A stretch of DNA of 64,000 nt from assembly GCA_035048815.1 (NCBI GenBank), contig JAUCBN010000038.1:11870001-11934000 (forward strand), read 5' to 3'. The translations under genes were made by a program, and so were the position numbers. This document shows positions 1 through 12,392 of the stretch, in pieces. Source of the stretch: Abelmoschus esculentus. Taxonomy: Eukaryota > Streptophyta > Magnoliopsida > Malvales > Malvaceae. A model generated the notes under the pieces. That model did no database searches, was not told where the DNA came from, and saw only the letters and a list, made by a program, of their open reading frames with translations. Positions within the stretch are counted from its first letter, which is position 1; every line of letters begins with the position of its first letter.

Positions 1-1145
1 CGTAGTGAACAGGGTTCACCTTGTAATCAATCATTTTTAATCGGATTTTAGTATTTGTAGTATTATTGTAGTAGTAATATTATTAATAAAAATAGAAGAA
101 AAAGGAGAAAAAATGAAAGGAGAAAGGAGAAGAAGAAGAAAGAAAGAAAAGTAAAAGTGATATAGGATTAGAATCCCACATTGGTGGGAAACACCACTTT
201 TTCCTTTCTCATTGCCTATAAAAGGAGGGGATGAGGAGCCTTTTGGGAGGGGGAACCAATTGGATGAGGGTAGTACCTTATAATCCTAATTTGAGAGTTT
301 AGCTCTCCCCAAATTTTGGGTGGTTCGATCGAGTCTTATTTTTAGGATTCGATCTAGTTAAAAATTTTGAAGGGGTCGTGGTAGATCTCGGTGGGGAGTT
401 TATTGGGGTTAGCTATTCGAATTTTTAGGTATAATTTCTATCTTTGTATTTTTAATATTTTTAATGAAATATGATTGTTTATTATTAGATTTTAATTTAT
501 GTTTTAGATTAATATTTATAGTTGTTTTAATTTATGTTGTAGATTAATATTAATTTATGTTTATGTTTTAGATTAATATTTATGTATGTTTTAATTTATG
601 TTTTTAAATTAATCTTTTATTTGTTAGATTAATATTTATGTTTTTATGTATTTTCATGTAATATTTTTAATTTATTTGTCATATTTAAGATTGCATGTTT
701 ATCTTAATTAATTAATGCGGGCCCTTAAATTCGGTCGTAAGCGAGGCCAACTCCAGTGTAGTGGTGGTGGTTCGGACGCTTACCTTCGGGTTTAGGTGCT
801 TTAAAATAAATGCGCACATTTAATTAAAAATTAATTCGATCGTCAAATTAGCCCGAAAAGTTTAATATTATTAAAGCGGTAATTATTAAAGTACCAATTT
901 TGGACGGTGTGGGGGTGCTAATCCTTCCCCATCCGTAACCGACTCCCGAACCCCAACTTTTCAAATCTCTGTTTTTATGGTGTCCGGTCTACCTAAACGG
1001 CCGGTGGCGACTCCAATTTTTCAAAAATCAATTTTTAAACGAAACCCCCACGTGGAAGACATTAATTTTCAAAACAACACATCAAAAATGTTTTCCAACT
1101 CGAAAAAGAGCATTTTAGCGAAACTCATTTTTTAATATCGCTACA
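1..1145 (+). repeat. Tat/Ogre-type Gypsy LTR, 3' portion (window starts inside it)
   Basis: The sequence has a purine-rich leader (about 105-160), a TATA-like TATAAAAGG near 217 and a U5-type end finishing in CGCTACA at 1145. It shares the blocks GTAACCGACTCCCGAA and GGCCGGTGGCGACTCC with the LTR of element E (57300-57420), and both lie about 130-145 bases before the LTR end. Whether it is a solo LTR or the 3' LTR of a full element cannot be told because the upstream part lies outside the window. No coding sequence is visible. Confidence 0.6.
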
Positions 1146-3464
1146 CACCTAATAATTTTTCCTTTCACAGGCACCCATCTTCTTTAACACCTTAACTTCT
1201 TTTAAAGTTTTAGTGGAAATGATACGAGTATTTAGTTAGTTTAGTGGGTAATCGTTCGGGAAATACTTAGAAAGTGACATATATAAGGAGAAAGAAAATG
1301 ATGTGAAAATAAAAAAATATATATAAAAAATCTATATCATTATCACCTATATTTTTTTAATGACCGGCGAACAAATCATAAAAGGAATGTATCGTTAGGG
1401 ATGTTTTTGACAAAAATTTTAATTTGGTAACAAAAACAAGAAAACATGCATAGTTTGGTTGTCGCTCGTATAGTCTTTCTACAATTAAACTAGTTTAATT
1501 ATTTTTAGGAAAATATTACATTAGAGTTTGATTAACAAAAGAGACCGAATGCAAAAATGAAAACGTAAGAAAACGTTGGACTTATTAAAATTTGGTGACA
1601 GATTTTACTCGAGAAATGCAAAAATGCAAAAATCTGAGTGTTGTTGACCATGCTCGGACAAGAGTCATAGTAATATCATCACGTCATTTATGAGATCAAC
1701 CATTAAAAATAATCTATTTTATTAATTTTTTTATGTTATATTTTTTAATTGAATCTCTACTCATATTTATTGTTAATTAATTCTAAAAACAGTTTTTTCA
1801 AGTGAAGATTCACTTAAAAAATATAATAAAAAAATTAATAAAATATTGAATTTTTAATAATTAATCTCATAGACACTTAGTAGGAATTACCTATAATATA
1901 ATTTCTCCTAATTGCTCACAGAAAACCAAGTGTAACGTCAGCAAACGACATCTGCACGTGGACCTCCCATATATAAACGTGCATGACACCATGTATACGT
2001 CAACATTGATCTCCTACTCGTTTTCTTACCGTGTCTGTCTTATTTGATTTCTAATTGCAGTCACTCTGACACCTTGATTAACTTGTTCGAAACAACATTT
2101 ACCACAATCTAATCAATATTTAATTTGGCTTAAATGGTTATCCCAATTCCCACAGTTTCTGATACGGATCTGCTCAGCTAATGGCTTGGAGTTTCTGGTT
2201 TTTTCTTTCTGCATGTAAAGGCTCAGGCTGGTTGTAATACTGACGTCTACCTGTGAGACTAGGCGTGAGTGTCTGGTGCAGTTTGCCAGGCCCAGGATCA
2301 TAGCTTTGGGAGCTCAATCTTTTACGTGAAATAACATTCCCTAGCAATTACTTCTAGAATGGTGAAATCAGTATGCATTTTGATGATGTTTCTTCCGGTC
2401 TAGTTTTGTTTTAGGGTCATGTACCCATAACATAGGTCTACAGTTGCTGAGACTTTGCATTTAATGAACAAAGTTATAGGATAACGTTATTTGTATAGGT
2501 GCATTTGGCATTTGGCAATTGACAATTTTTCCCATGCAAAAACATTCAGCTGTTTCCGGCAAGAGTTGATTTTGTTTTTCACGCTTATGGACCTTCCCCA
2601 TGCACCCATTGCCTTCTGTTGTTCGTTTTTTTGCCGGAAATGTACAAAACTTTGCACCGTTTCAACATCTAATGTTCCCGCAAAGAACTGTACTGTACGT
2701 TCCCAAAAGAATTCTGCCATCCGTGGATGACGACACCTGCGGTGCCACACTAGGGCACTTGCAGAGATATTAATCCATGCGTAAGCAACAGGTCTGGGTC
2801 AGAGTCAGAGCCCAGTGTGCTTTTGCCTTTGGTGTTTTGCTTTTGCTTCCCTCCCAAATCTAAGGTTGACGTTTGATAGAGAGACTAATAGCAGGATTTA
2901 AATCGTAATTGTGGTCGAATTTTTAATTATGATATGTTTATTGTAATTGTAGACATAAGACAAAACGGTTATAAAATTTATGATTTTAATTGGTACTAAA
3001 ACCGTTAAATAATAACTACTACAATAATCGCGGACTGCTATTTAAATCTCTAACACTAACTAGATAAATGTATTAAAATTTTGAAGCCAAAGGAAAACTA
3101 AAATCAAGGACAGTTGTATGGGATGTAGGAGAGGTAATTCTCCCCTTTTATTTTAATTTTGTTTCTTATATTTCTTTTAAATCAATTATTTATAAGTTTA
3201 TCTTTTATTTTTAAATATTCGTGTTTACTTCTTTAATCTTAAATCTTAAATTTATCTCCTTCTAAAACCTAAAAGGATCGACGCTACACCTAACTCGAAG
3301 CTACAACGGTCAATCATTTGAAGAACATATTTATAAGAAAAAGTTTGCTAAAATTTTGTGTTTGTTTCAGATTATAGCGATGCTGTATCTATAAAATCAT
3401 CGGAAATTTGATCCTTTGTTTATTAATGGAATGTTGACAAGTGAAAACCTCGACATGCTTTAGA
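1146..3464. other. Intergenic DNA without a supported gene
   Basis: The stretch is AT-rich, with a less AT-rich island at about 1920-2850. The small open frames in that island occur on both strands over the same bases (2487-2750), so none is supported as a gene. No exon series, RNA gene or TE termini were recognised. Confidence 0.5.
1953..1976 (+). promoter_or_regulatory. Promoter-like cluster: G-box/ABRE plus TATA
   Basis: A CACGTGG G-box core is followed about 10 bases later by ATATATAAA, with further ACGT cores (ACGTCA, ACGTATACGTC) nearby. This looks like a plant core promoter with bZIP-type sites, but no coding exon follows it on the plus strand, so it may be a relic or drive a non-coding RNA. 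Inference only. Confidence 0.25.
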
Positions 3465-3469
3465 TGGGT

Positions 3470-3712
3470 TGTAACGGGAATATTTTACAAGGAAAAATAT
3501 TAGTTGTGATAAAATTATGTTGTTCGTTTGTATTTAAGGGATAAAAACCCTCCTTAAATTGAATATTAGATATCGATTAAATGAATGAAAATTTTTTATT
3601 TCTTTTTTTTTTCTGTTTCTTCCCCTCGACGTTCTTTTTTTTCTTCTTTTATCTATGTCTCTTTTATCTTCTCCCTCATTTTAATTTTTTTTATTTAATT
3701 TGTGTCTTTACA
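3470..3712 (+). repeat. 5' LTR of element T
   Basis: It begins TGTAACGGG and ends TCTTTACA. It aligns along its length with 18905-19139, sharing AATATTAGTTGTGATAAAA, GGGATAAAAACCCTCCTT and a long pyrimidine-rich 3' half. Small indels and scattered substitutions separate the copies, so the insertion is not recent. Confidence 0.8.
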
Positions 3713-3730
3713 AAGACATCAGAGTCATCG
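3713..3730 (+). other. Degenerate primer-binding site of element T
   Basis: Directly after the LTR the sequence contains CATCAGAGTC, resembling the initiator-tRNA-Met site (TATCAGAGC core) used by many plant Copia and TRIM elements. The first bases of the expected site are mutated. Confidence 0.4.
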
Positions 3731-3784
3731 TTCTCAGCCATGAATGAAAGTTATATAAGGTTTTTGTCACTTGGAAAGTTATTT

Positions 3785-4030
3785 GGGTAATCGAATTACT
3801 CAAGAAGAGATGCATCAGTTTTCTCACCTTATGGATCGTTGGAAAAAATTGTTCATCTCCAAAAATCAAACAGTTGTCAATTTTTGATCCAATATCAAGA
3901 ATTTCGGAATGCGATCGAGGCTAGATTTTCTCTTCAAGATCGTAATATTTATGATGGATGTTGCCAACTCGATATTAAATTCTATAAGGATACATATGAA
4001 ACAAATTTTGCTGAGCCAGAACAAGTATTG
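3785..4030 (+). pseudogene. Captured fragment of a polypyrimidine-tract-binding protein gene (RRM)
   Basis: Translation gives the pieces FSPYGSLEKIV, FLIQYQEFRNAIEA and RNIYDGCCQLDI, which match by recollection one RRM of plant PTB-like splicing regulators (RNP1-side strand, the conserved IQY-type strand and the YDGCC-LDI segment). A single-base deletion near 3810 separates EEMHQ from FSPYG. Only part of one RRM is present, with no intron visible, inside element T directly downstream of its 5' LTR. Non-functional gene fragment. Confidence 0.6.
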
Positions 4031-4395
4031 ACATCACGTGTGGCTACGAAAGTGGATTCAAGTGAAGCTCAATTATTCGATCAAAGGAGTAAGAAATTGG
4101 ACGAATCATCTTTGACAGTTGATTTTGCAGAACCAAATAAAATCCAAGTGTTTAATAAAATGGCTATCAAAAATTATGACATTAAAGATGAAGTGACAAT
4201 AGAGTATGAACCACTAAAATTATCGGCTCTGTCGCATGTGATTGTAGTAGTGAAGACATAGAGCTTAGATACTTTATTTAAGAGGTTGAGTCATTGAAGT
4301 ATAATATTTCTGCGAATTCCGTTGAACCTACTTAAGATGTTTTTAGATAGTCGAGGTTTACAAATCCAAATGGTGTAAGCAATTCGGACCAACTC
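4031..4395 (+). pseudogene. Unidentified captured segment
   Basis: The frame that carries the RRM stays open to 4261, encoding about 75 further acidic/lysine-rich residues with two FAEP-type repeats (NFAEPEQ, DFAEPNK), then breaks. I do not recognise the source. It lies between the PTB-like and amylase pieces, so it may be a fourth captured gene or a divergent part of a neighbour. Confidence 0.35.
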
Positions 4396-4700
4396 TAAAG
4401 TTTTAATTGGAAAAGCCGAAGAAGACGATGATACTAGAAGTTAGCTCAGAAGATTGTTGATTTGTATCAATTAGGAATCACTGCAGTATGGCTTCCACCC
4501 TAACAAAATCTATCACACCCCAAGGTTGTATGTCTTCTAATCTTTACAACTTAAATTCAAAATATGGATGGATTAAAGACCTCAAATCTTGCATAGAAAA
4601 AATGCATAATCACGATCTATTAGCATTGGGAGATGTCGTGCTTAACCATTGATGCGCGCATAAACAAAGTCTAAATGCATATGAAATATTTTTGGTAGCA
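4396..4700 (+). pseudogene. Captured fragment of an alpha-amylase gene (plastidial AMY3-like)
   Basis: In broken frames one reads SFNWKS, LGITAVWLPP, SNLYNLNSKYGWIKDL, then KMHNHDLLALGDVVLNH followed by a stop where R of the GH13 conserved region I (DVVLNHRCAH) is expected. These correspond to the start of the catalytic (beta/alpha)8 barrel of plant alpha-amylases, starch hydrolases of family GH13. The order and spacing match the enzyme without an intron, which suggests capture from spliced RNA. Several stops and frameshifts make it non-coding. Confidence 0.7.
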
Positions 4701-4719
4701 AGCTTGCTTGGAAATCTGA

Positions 4720-5323
4720 AACTATTCTTTGTGATGTTGCCTTTGGTTTACCTCAAGAATCTGGGGTAATGAGTGTGTTGCGCTCAATGGAATCAACTAC
4801 ATACTATTAAAAAAATAATATTGTTCAGACACGATGGCAAGATTATGATATTGTAATGATAACTAACCTTTCGTCCGATGTTCCTATTGAATATTTTTCA
4901 TGGATTGAGTATGATATCATGGCACCAATGATGTCAAAGACTGAGAAGGCCTTGGTTGTTGTTTTTATCTCTAATTGTGGTATCCCTAAGTTTCAATTGA
5001 GAATCCTTGTTGAGCTTGAAAAAGGAAAATATCACAATAGAATCTTATGATATTTGCCATAAAAATACAATGAACAAGTGGGCAAAGCGGAAGCTCTTAA
5101 ACGCTATAAATTTAGTTTCTTTTTTAGAACCCCCTAACAAGGAAGATTATGTCACCGAGAAATATTTTCAGTCTCTTACTGTAGGAACTATACCTTTGGT
5201 GGTTGGTGCTCTAAATACTGAAGATTTTGTTCCTTTTCCAATTTATTTTTATATATTAAGGAATTAGCGGATATTCATTCTGTTGCAGTCAAGTTGGATA
5301 ATTCTTAATTTTTTATCTATTAC
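4720..5323 (+). pseudogene. Captured fragment of an alpha-1,3-fucosyltransferase gene (GT10, FUT11/FucTA-like)
   Basis: Readable pieces in order are FGLPQESGVMSVLRSMES, DIVMITNLSSDVPIEYFSW, EYDIMAPM, ISNCG, then EDYVTEKYFQSL and IPLVVGALN. The last two are the family-10 donor-binding signature (DYVTEK-F-SL...P-V-G). It covers most of the catalytic half of the Golgi enzyme that adds core alpha-1,3-fucose to plant N-glycans. At least one frameshift (near 5010-5050) and an early stop are present and no introns are seen. The fragment runs up to the Athila insertion at 5324. Confidence 0.8.
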
Positions 5324-6671
5324 TGATAAGTGTATAAAAGTCTTATTTTTATATCATTTTTCCATTCATTTATTGCTAATAAAGGATAGATTTAAGGGCA
5401 ATATTGGATAATTCTGCTTATTTTCCATATTTCAACATCCAAATAACTAACTCATGAATTTATCTATTATTTGGCATAAAACAGATGCATTTGATGGCTT
5501 TCTTTCTTAGACAGGAAACTACTTCATAGGAATGGTCAAATAAGAGGATGGATGATAGAATTAAAGCTGGAATGCAGATAAGCACCCATCACGGTAGTAC
5601 TTTGAAGGTTGCGGCAGCAGAATGAAGATGAAAACTGGTGCTCAATAGAGAGAAAAAGATGTCAATTATAACAGACATAAAGTGAGAGAAAGTCGGAGCA
5701 GATAAAAGGAGTCAAGTCATGGTCAAAGGTCAATGCGGGAATAAAGAATTATTTTAGGAAATAGAATAAAGTGTCATAGTTTAATAAGGAGTTGCATTCT
5801 TTTTTTTTTGTATAACTCTTTCCTTATGTGAAAGTGGACTATATAAGCCACCCATTAGAGTTAGGAAAAAGAGAGTCAGATTCCCATAGACAAATCCTAA
5901 AGCCGCCGACTGCACCATCATATTCTAAAACCCTTTTGAGGTTTAGGTTGTTTGTGGAGTAATTGAGGAAGAAAGTTTTACTATATCTTATATTTATTAA
6001 TGTAAACCTTATTTTCATAGTTTATTCTCTCTTGAAACTTATTCTTCTTTGCATATGAGTTCGGTAAGATAGTATGTAAAGAAAAACCTATTTGTCTAAT
6101 ATCGGGAGAGTTAGGCTCACGAAACTAGAGAGAACGGTCTTTGGTCAAGGGCATTGACTAATCCGCAAGGGTTTCAGCGACTAAAAGGATGCATGTGTTT
6201 GGTTGTTGTTCATCCTTGATTCACACTAGGAGGTATCATCAAGACATGGATTTCAACAGTTCTCCGAGCATAGGGATAAAGAGACATACAAGGATGCTCT
6301 GTCGAACTATAAAAAGTTGATTCATCGACCAGGCATAACCCCGCATAGGCAACTGCGACGACCCTTAATGCGACCCGCCAAGGCGGTAAGTCAACCTATT
6401 ACATTAATAAGTGGATAATAAGTAAAACTAGATTCCCCTCTACAAAGCACTCAACCTGGCCTCACTTCAATTATTATTTTTCTCATTCTTTAGTTAGTTT
6501 TTAATTTAGTTAATTTAGTTATTTCAACTCATCCAATTACTTGATTTCTTACTTTTATAAAGTGTAGGTTTAAGAAGTAGTGAAGTCGATCCAGTCCCTG
6601 TGGGTTCGATAACCTTAAATACTACAATTTGACGAAAGGTGAAAAAACATAGGACTTTTGAGCCTTCAACA
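5324..6671 (+). repeat. LTR of element A, plus orientation
   Basis: It starts TGATAAGTGT, has a TATATAA box at 5840-5846 and ends CTTCAACA just before the primer site. It aligns with the reverse complement of 12926-14297 along its length, with roughly one difference per ten bases in the parts I compared. Confidence 0.85.
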
Positions 6672-6675
6672 AATT

Positions 6676-6693
6676 TGGTGCCATTTTCGGGGA
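6676..6693 (+). other. Primer-binding site (tRNA-Asp) of element A
   Basis: TGGTGCCATTTTCGGGGA follows the LTR end by four bases and is a slightly decayed complement of the 3' end of nuclear tRNA-Asp, the usual Athila primer. Confidence 0.75.
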
Positions 6694-6780
6694 CTAACAT
6701 TCAATTTTACTATTAATTATTTTTGCACCCTTTTATTATTTTTTCTTGTTTCTCTTTAACTCACTAGGTTTGTTCTATGT

Positions 6781-8475
6781 ATGACCAGGTTCAATCCGTG
6801 TAAATACCAATACCCTTACAATCCGAAAATCGAAAGAATAACAAGAAATCTGAAACATAGGTACGAAAAAGAATGAATCTTGCACCTGGCCAGCAAAACA
6901 ACGTTGGTATGAATGTCGCCGAGGCAGACAACCGCGGCGTATTCGTCGTTGTTGGTCCAGCAAACCTTCCAAGACAGAAACGCGTATTCACCGTCCGCGA
7001 TTATTTATAAGAAGATTTGGATAGATTAATTCCTGTCGTCGTTATGCCTAATATCGAGGCAAAATACTTTGAGCTTTAATCGGTCATGTTCAACATGATC
7101 AACACCCTAGGCCAGTTTGGGGATCGACAAATTAAGATGTTGGACAACATCTGAAGTCTTTCTTGGAAATTTATAATTCATTTTAGCAGCTAGAAGTCTC
7201 TGCCGACATCCTGAAATTAAATTTGTATCTCTATTCACTGAGGGATAGGGTAAAATCCTGGTTAAACAACCTCCAACCAAGATCATTGAACTCATGGACA
7301 GAACTATGCCGAAGCTTCCTGGCACGTTTCAGTTATACCAACATGACAGATAAATTGATAAACGACATAACATCATTCAAACAGGAAGAAGATGAGTCTA
7401 TGTATGAGGTTTCGGAATGATACCAAGAAATATACAGAAAATGCCCCGTGCATGGATTGCCCGAATGGACACAAGTGTCAATCTTTTACAATGTAGTTAA
7501 CACTCCCACAATATGGTGCTTGATGTTTCCGCCAGTGGCACCCTCTTAGACCGCCCACCCCATGAGAGTCTAGAGATTCTTGATAGGTTAGCAAAGAATG
7601 ACTATCAACACCTGACCACTAGACGAGGAATAACAAGGCGAGGTATGATAAACTCTGACTCTTCAATTTCTATTCTAGCTCAATTGTAAGCATTGACAAA
7701 TATGGTAAAGGATATGCAAAAGTTGAGTCATGTTCGAGAAGTAAAAGCAATCATTGTTTTCTATGAAACATGTGGTGACAATCACAACTCGAACGAATTC
7801 CCGGAAAATCCAGAATCCATCTTCTATGTTAGAAATTTTAATAGAAATAATATGTTCAACAATTACAATCCAGCATGGAGAAAACACTCGAACTTCTCAT
7901 GGAGTAACCCCAACAATGAACTAAATCCGCAACATCAACCTGTGCATAATACTGGATTTCAATAGAACAACAGAACTGTTCAGTAACAGATGCTGCAGCA
8001 AGCGATACCGACATAGCAAACATCAGATATCCAAACTTTGGAGAATATGCTGAAAACGTTCATGGCTCAGACTAGTGCTTACATTGCAAACACGAATAAA
8101 TTCATCCAAAGAGTCGACACATTCATGGACAAAATAGAGATGAGAATGCAAAATAATGAACTACTCTCAAAACGTTGGAGATTGTAGTAGGACAGATGGC
8201 ACATCAGATGAAAAGTCGATCTATAGAAGGTCTAGCCAGTAATACTGAAGTCGCTAAAGCTGGTCCACATGAACAATGTAAAGTTATATCCATCAGAAGC
8301 GGTTTACAACTGAAGGACACTGAAATACCTGCTAGGACAGTAGGTAAGAACCCTAAGATAGTAGCCGTACAAGAAGCTACTAAAGAAAAACCTAAGGCAA
8401 AGGAACCAACAGAAGCTGTCGACGATGATGCCGTAGTAGAAGAGACCGTAGCCGCACCGCAGATTAGATTCTAAT
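6781..8475 (+). pseudogene. Decayed Athila gag (element A)
   Basis: It starts MTRFNPCKY, equivalent to the MTR start of the Gag in element C (51539). Matching pieces follow across frames: NLAPGQQNN, MFNMINTLGQFG, YSLRDRVKSWLNNL, SLNSWTELCRSFLARF and ITSFKQEEDESMYE (capsid core), then a linker with HEQCKVISIRSG (8262-8302). Many stops and frameshifts interrupt it. The protein would package element RNA into particles; this copy cannot be translated as a whole. Confidence 0.75.
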
Positions 8476-9610
8476 GCTCTAAAAAGATCAAAGATCTTCT
8501 ATTACCACCACCATTCTCATAAAGGCTGAAACAATAAAATCAAGAATATTAGTTTAAGAAGTTCTTAGACATCCTTAGACAAGTACACATTAATATACCT
8601 TTGGTGGAGGCAATTAAACAAATACCCAATTATGCTAAGTTCCGTAAGGATATCATATCGAAGAGGAAAAAAATTGGAGAATTTAAAATTGTTGTCGTGA
8701 CAAAAGGGTGTGTGATAATACTGCATAATAAAGCCACAACAAAATGAAAAGATCCTGGTAGCTTTATCATACCGTGCTCTATCGGAGATCAATATATGGG
8801 TAAGGCATTGTGTGACTTAGGTTCCAGCATCAACCTTATGCCTAAGTCAGTTTTCTAGAAGCTAGGAATCAGGCAGGCAAAACCAACCACGGGGATGCTG
8901 CAACTGACAGACCGCTCTTACGTGTAACCGGAAGGAAAAATAGAAGACATCCTAGTAAGAGTAGATAAATTCATATTTCCTGTTGACTTCTTAATTTTAG
9001 ATTGTGAGTAAGATGAAAACGCCTCGATCATCTTTTGAAGGTCATTCCTAGTCACGGGTAAAACATTGATTGACTATGAAAAGAGAGAATTGATCATACG
9101 GGTGAATGATCAACAAGTGATGATCAATGTATTCAAAGCTTTAAGGCACCTAGAAGAACTAGACTAATTCAACTTTGATGCTGAAATAGACTGCTTAGAC
9201 ATAACCTGCCAAGGCAGTAGCGTAGAATGCTGCGGTCGTTGTTTTTATGGAGAACTATGTCTAGACAGTCAAAATACAGAAGATCAGGATAAACAAACAG
9301 AAGAAGGTAATTAGGTGACCACATACCCAGGTATTTATTTTGAATCACTTGATTGCACTTCAAATGGAAGCAAGAAACATAAAACATCTATAGAACAACC
9401 TCCAGAATTGGAATTAAAACCACTACCATATCAATATAAATATATTTATTTGGGATCGAATGATACTCTAAAAGTAATTATTTCTGCTAAGTTGCAGTCT
9501 GAACAGGAAAGACGACTAACTAACATGCTATGGCAGCACACAAAGGCAATTGGTTGGACAATTTTAGATCTAAAAGGAATCAGCCCATTCATATGCATGC
9601 ATAAAATCTA
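8476..9610 (+). pseudogene. Decayed Athila aspartic protease and linker (element A)
   Basis: Broken frames read DPGSFI-PCSIG, KALCDLGSSINLMPKSVF (the D-[LS]-G protease active-site region, about 8800-8855), LVRVDKFIFPVDFLILD and a LIDYEKRELI stretch, matching the intact order in C (48865-49713). After it, ELELKPLPYQYKYIYLG (about 9405-9460) leads to the reverse transcriptase. Several stops, for example TAG/TGA at Gln, Arg or Trp positions. Confidence 0.7.
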
Positions 9611-10995
9611 ACTGAAAGAAGATCATAAACCCACCATTGATGCACAAAAAAGATTAAATCACGCAACGAAGGAAGTGGTAAGGAATGAAATCATTAAATG
9701 GCTTGATGAAGGGATCATCTACCCCATATCCGATAGCACATGGATAAGTCCAGTGTAATGCATACCGAAAAAGGGTGGAATGATAGTAATCTCAAACGAG
9801 AACAATGAATTAATTCCAACAAGAATAGTAATCGGGTGGAGAGTATGTATGGACTATCGGAAACTTAATCAAGCAAAAAGAAAAGATCACTTCCCGTTAC
9901 CATTCAACGATCAAATGTTTGATAAGTTAGCCGGTAAACCCTACTATTACTTCTTAGATAGTTATTCAGGTTATAATCAAATTGCTATAGCTCTCGAAGA
10001 TCAAGACAAAATAATCTTCACATGCCCATACTGAACATATTCATTTAGGAGGATGCCCTTTTGGGCTATGTAACGCACCTGCCATTTTTCAAAAATGCAT
10101 GATGGCCATCTTTTCTAACACGATTGAGGACCATCTTGAATCTTTATAGATGACTTTTCTGTTTTTGGAGATGATTTTGATAGTTGCCTCGGCAACCTCA
10201 AGAAAGTATTGAAAATATACGAAGACAGAAACCTAATTTTAAATTGGGAAAAAAATCATTTAATGATTGATGAAGGAATAATGCTCGACCACAAGATCTC
10301 CTTCCGTGACATAGAAGACAAAGCCAAAATAGACGTGATAGAAAAACTTCCACCCCCAAAACTGGTAAAAGGAATACGCAGTTTCCTTGGGCATGCTGGT
10401 TTTTACAGACGGTTCGTTGAAGACTTCTCTAAAATCACCAAAACTCTATCCTCATTACTGGAACAAAATAAATCGTTCATTTTTTATGAGTCTTGTACTA
10501 AAGTTTTCGAAACATCGAAGCGGAAACTCATAATAGCACCTGTAGTGGTACCACCTGACTGGAATGCTCCATTTAAACTAATTTGCAATGCAAGTGATTT
10601 TGCTGCCGAGGCAATACTTGGGCAACGAAAGAACAAAACTTTTCATGTCATTCATTATGCAAGCAAAACCTTAAATGATGCCCAAGTCAACTACACCACA
10701 ACAAAGAAAGAACTGTTAGCAGTGGTCTTTGCATTTGATAAATTCAGACCATATCTCATTGGCAGCAAGGTAATTGTACACACAGATCACTCTGCTATAA
10801 AATACCTGCTTTCCAAGAAAGATGCAAAACCATGCTTAATACGATGGATCCTATTACTCCAAGAATTTGAAATAGAAATAAAAGATAGAAAAGGCATAGA
10901 GAACCTAGTAGCATACCATCTATCATGTTTAGAAGGAGGCGAAGTAAAAAAATCAGAACAAGAAATCAAAGATACATTCCCTGACGAATAGTTAC
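9611..10995 (+). pseudogene. Decayed Athila reverse transcriptase and RNase H (element A)
   Basis: RT pieces: GWRVCMDYRKLNQA, FPLPFNDQMFDKLAG, FLDSYSGYNQI, then a frameshifted FGLCNAPAIFQKCM and a damaged MDDF catalytic motif near 10150 (the M-D-D is partly lost by a base change and frame break). From 10209 one open frame of 260 codons carries the RT connection (GIRSFLGHAGFYRRF) and RNase H (LICNASDFAAEAILGQ, HVIHYASKTLNDAQ, VIVHTDHSAIKYLL). The first RNase H Asp of CDASD is Asn here, so this domain is also inactive. Confidence 0.8.
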
Positions 10996-11289
10996 TAGCC
11001 GCCACGGCGGCTGTATAGAAAATATTGGCAGAAGATCCTAAATTAACGATAGATAAGATTGTATCATTATTATCAAAGTATATTCACCATACTGCCTTGG
11101 CCGCAACCGCAACACCCTGGTATGCTAATGTTGTTAATTATATTACTAGTGGCATTCTTCTTCATTAACTTAACCATCAAAGAAGGAAAAGGTTCAAACA
11201 AAATGCAAAGCATTAGTTTTGGGACGATCTTTTCCTGTTTAAACAATGTGCAGATCAAATAATAAGGTGATCCATCCCAGAAGATGAAC

Positions 11290-12392
11290 AAGAGAATGTA
11301 CTTACACAATGCCACGTATCTCCTTATGGCGGACATTTCGACGGAAACAGAACGATAGCAAAAGTGCTGTAATCAGGATTGTACTGGCCAAGTCTATATA
11401 AAGATGCACAAGAATATTGTCAAAGGTGTGATCGATGCCAACGAATAGGAAACATAAAAAACGAAACGAAATGCCTCTATAAAACATTCTCGAAGTAGAA
11501 TTGTTCGATGTATGGGGGATTAACTTCATGGGACCCTTTCCATCATCATATGGTAACCTCTATATCTTATTGACAGTAGATTATGTATCTAAAATGGTAG
11601 AAGCAATAGCCACGGTAAAGAATGATGCCCAAACAGTGCAAAAATTCTTAAAAAAAATATCTTCACCTAATTTAGTGTACCACGAGTTATCATAAGCGAT
11701 AGAGGGAAACATTTTGACAATAGACATATTATCGCGGCCTTAAAGAAACTGGGAGTTACATACAAGATTGTCACAATATTCCACCCACAAACCAACGGCC
11801 AAGCAGAGGTGTCAAACAGAGAACTCAAAACAATGTTGGAAAAAGTTTTTAATCCAACTCGAAAGGACTGGTCCTCGCGATTAGAAGATGCTCTATGGGA
11901 ATATAGAATGGCGTTCAAGACTCCACTGAAGATGTCCCCATATCAACTAGTTTATGGCAAATCCTACCATCTGCCAATAGAAATAGAACATAAAGCATAT
12001 AGGGCAATAAAATTGATCAACATGGACTGAAAAAAAAACACAGAAAAGATGACTAGATCTAAATGAAATCGACGAATTCAGAGCAACAACATACGAGAAT
12101 ACCAGAATATATAAAGAAAAAACAAAAAGATGGAATGATTAGAAGCTGTTGCCACGACAGATACTACTTGGGCAGCAAGTTTTACTCTACAATTCTCGAT
12201 TAAAGATCTTTTCTTGAAAATTGAAATCTCAATGTTTGGACCATTTGATGTTGTTCAAACACATCATCATGGAGCAGTTACAATCAAATCATGTCAAGAT
12301 GGACATGAATTTCAAGTTAACGGATAACGCCTCAAACTGTACAAAGGACCGAATTCTCTAGAACTCAAGGAAGTAATTGTTTTCAGATAAGA
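11290..12392 (+). pseudogene. Decayed Athila integrase and pol tail (element A)
   Basis: The zinc-binding region reads SPYGGHFDG... to QRCDRCQRIGN (HHCC type, about 11300-11450). The core starts LFDVWGINFMGPFPSSYGN with the first catalytic Asp, then IISDRGKHF in shifted frame, TNGQAEVSNREL and VYGKSYHLPIEIEHKA. A C-terminal piece equivalent to FKVNGQ-LK (about 12306-12345) closes pol. Frameshifts at about 11690 and stops downstream make it inactive. Confidence 0.75.

Noticed and set aside
2487..2750. Overlapping open frames on both strands
   Set aside because: No family resemblance, no exon context, and both strands are open over the same bases.
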